From assembly GCA_002633025.1 (NCBI GenBank), contig NMRB01000645.1, positions 171,235 through 235,234 on the forward strand: a DNA stretch of 64,000 nucleotides, written 5' to 3'. The notes below the pieces were generated by a model. The model searched no databases and was not told the DNA's origin. It saw only the letters and a program-made list of their open reading frames with translations. The position numbers and the translations under genes are program-made. Positions 63,880-64,000 of the stretch are shown one piece after another (position 1 is the first letter of the stretch; every line of letters begins with the position of its first letter). This stretch comes from Notospermus geniculatus (Eukaryota; Nemertea; Pilidiophora; Heteronemertea; Lineidae).

Positions 63880-64000
63880 CTGTAACAGAGCCAAGAATGA
63901 ACTAAAGCCCCTCTTACACTTCGAAATTTTCACCGTGCTCAGTGTGGCTCGGTCCAGGTCGAGCACAGTTTGGTTGAAATTCCCCCAATCTAAACCGCTA

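Overview
This window is a piece of a large, repeat-rich animal genome. It carries one gene on the minus strand, and everything else is intron packed with transposable-element debris. I reconstructed 20 consecutive exons between 63879 and 4405. They total 3531 nt, or 1177 codons, and every splice phase matches its neighbour. The gene is open at both ends: it enters the window inside a von Willebrand factor D (VWD) domain and leaves it after a galactose-binding-like module. No bacterial, phage or CRISPR features are present. Three single Ns (20694, 23552, 36986), a 6-N run at 18807-18812 and a 484-base gap at 52020-52503 mark a draft assembly.

The encoded protein, read N to C (from high to low coordinates), is: the tail of VWD1, C8, TIL and a cysteine-rich module; then VWD2 over three exons, C8, TIL and a VWC/E-type module; then five LDL-receptor class A (LDLa) repeats, with threonine-rich linkers from about the fourth onward; then an F5/8C (discoidin-like) domain over two exons; then a 30-base linker exon; then a second exon resembling the first half of another F5/8C-type domain. 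VWD-C8-TIL repeats followed by LDLa repeats and F5/8C match the order in SCO-spondin. Insect hemocytin/hemolectin is the main alternative. The product should be a secreted, disulfide-rich, Ca-binding extracellular giant protein. The domain set and the repeat landscape (frequent taggccta, tacatgta and accggt motifs, many fold-back elements) suggest a marine invertebrate, perhaps an echinoderm, hemichordate or lancelet. The species cannot be fixed from sequence alone.

The introns hold dozens of non-autonomous DNA transposons, many with target-site duplications (TSDs) visible by eye: TTAA-flanked, TA-flanked, 9-bp Mutator-like, 5-bp hAT-like and 4-bp CAC-ended Chapaev-like elements, plus several long fold-backs. 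They are often nested two or three deep, so the order of insertion can be read directly. A second class, about 0.75-1.2 kb long, has a palindromic 5' end and a 3' hairpin followed by TAAAAA. At least three sequence families share this plan, and a fourth is known only from its 3' end. Most copies of these carry a composite of nuclear-receptor half-sites (DR3 plus ER8).

Layout by region (descending): 64.0-62.4 kb, VWD1 tail and C8; 60.0-59.8 kb, TIL1, with a broken duplicate at 58.8 kb; 55.8 kb, cysteine-rich module; 54.1-49.7 kb, VWD2; 49.4-43.6 kb, C8, TIL2 and VWC-like; 40.1-19.4 kb, LDLa repeats, with a tandem duplication at 21.6-25.2 kb that contains the fourth LDLa exon twice and may be an assembly artefact; 17.3-10.8 kb, F5/8C; 7.0-4.4 kb, linker and second F5/8C-like exon; 4.4-0 kb, repeats only.
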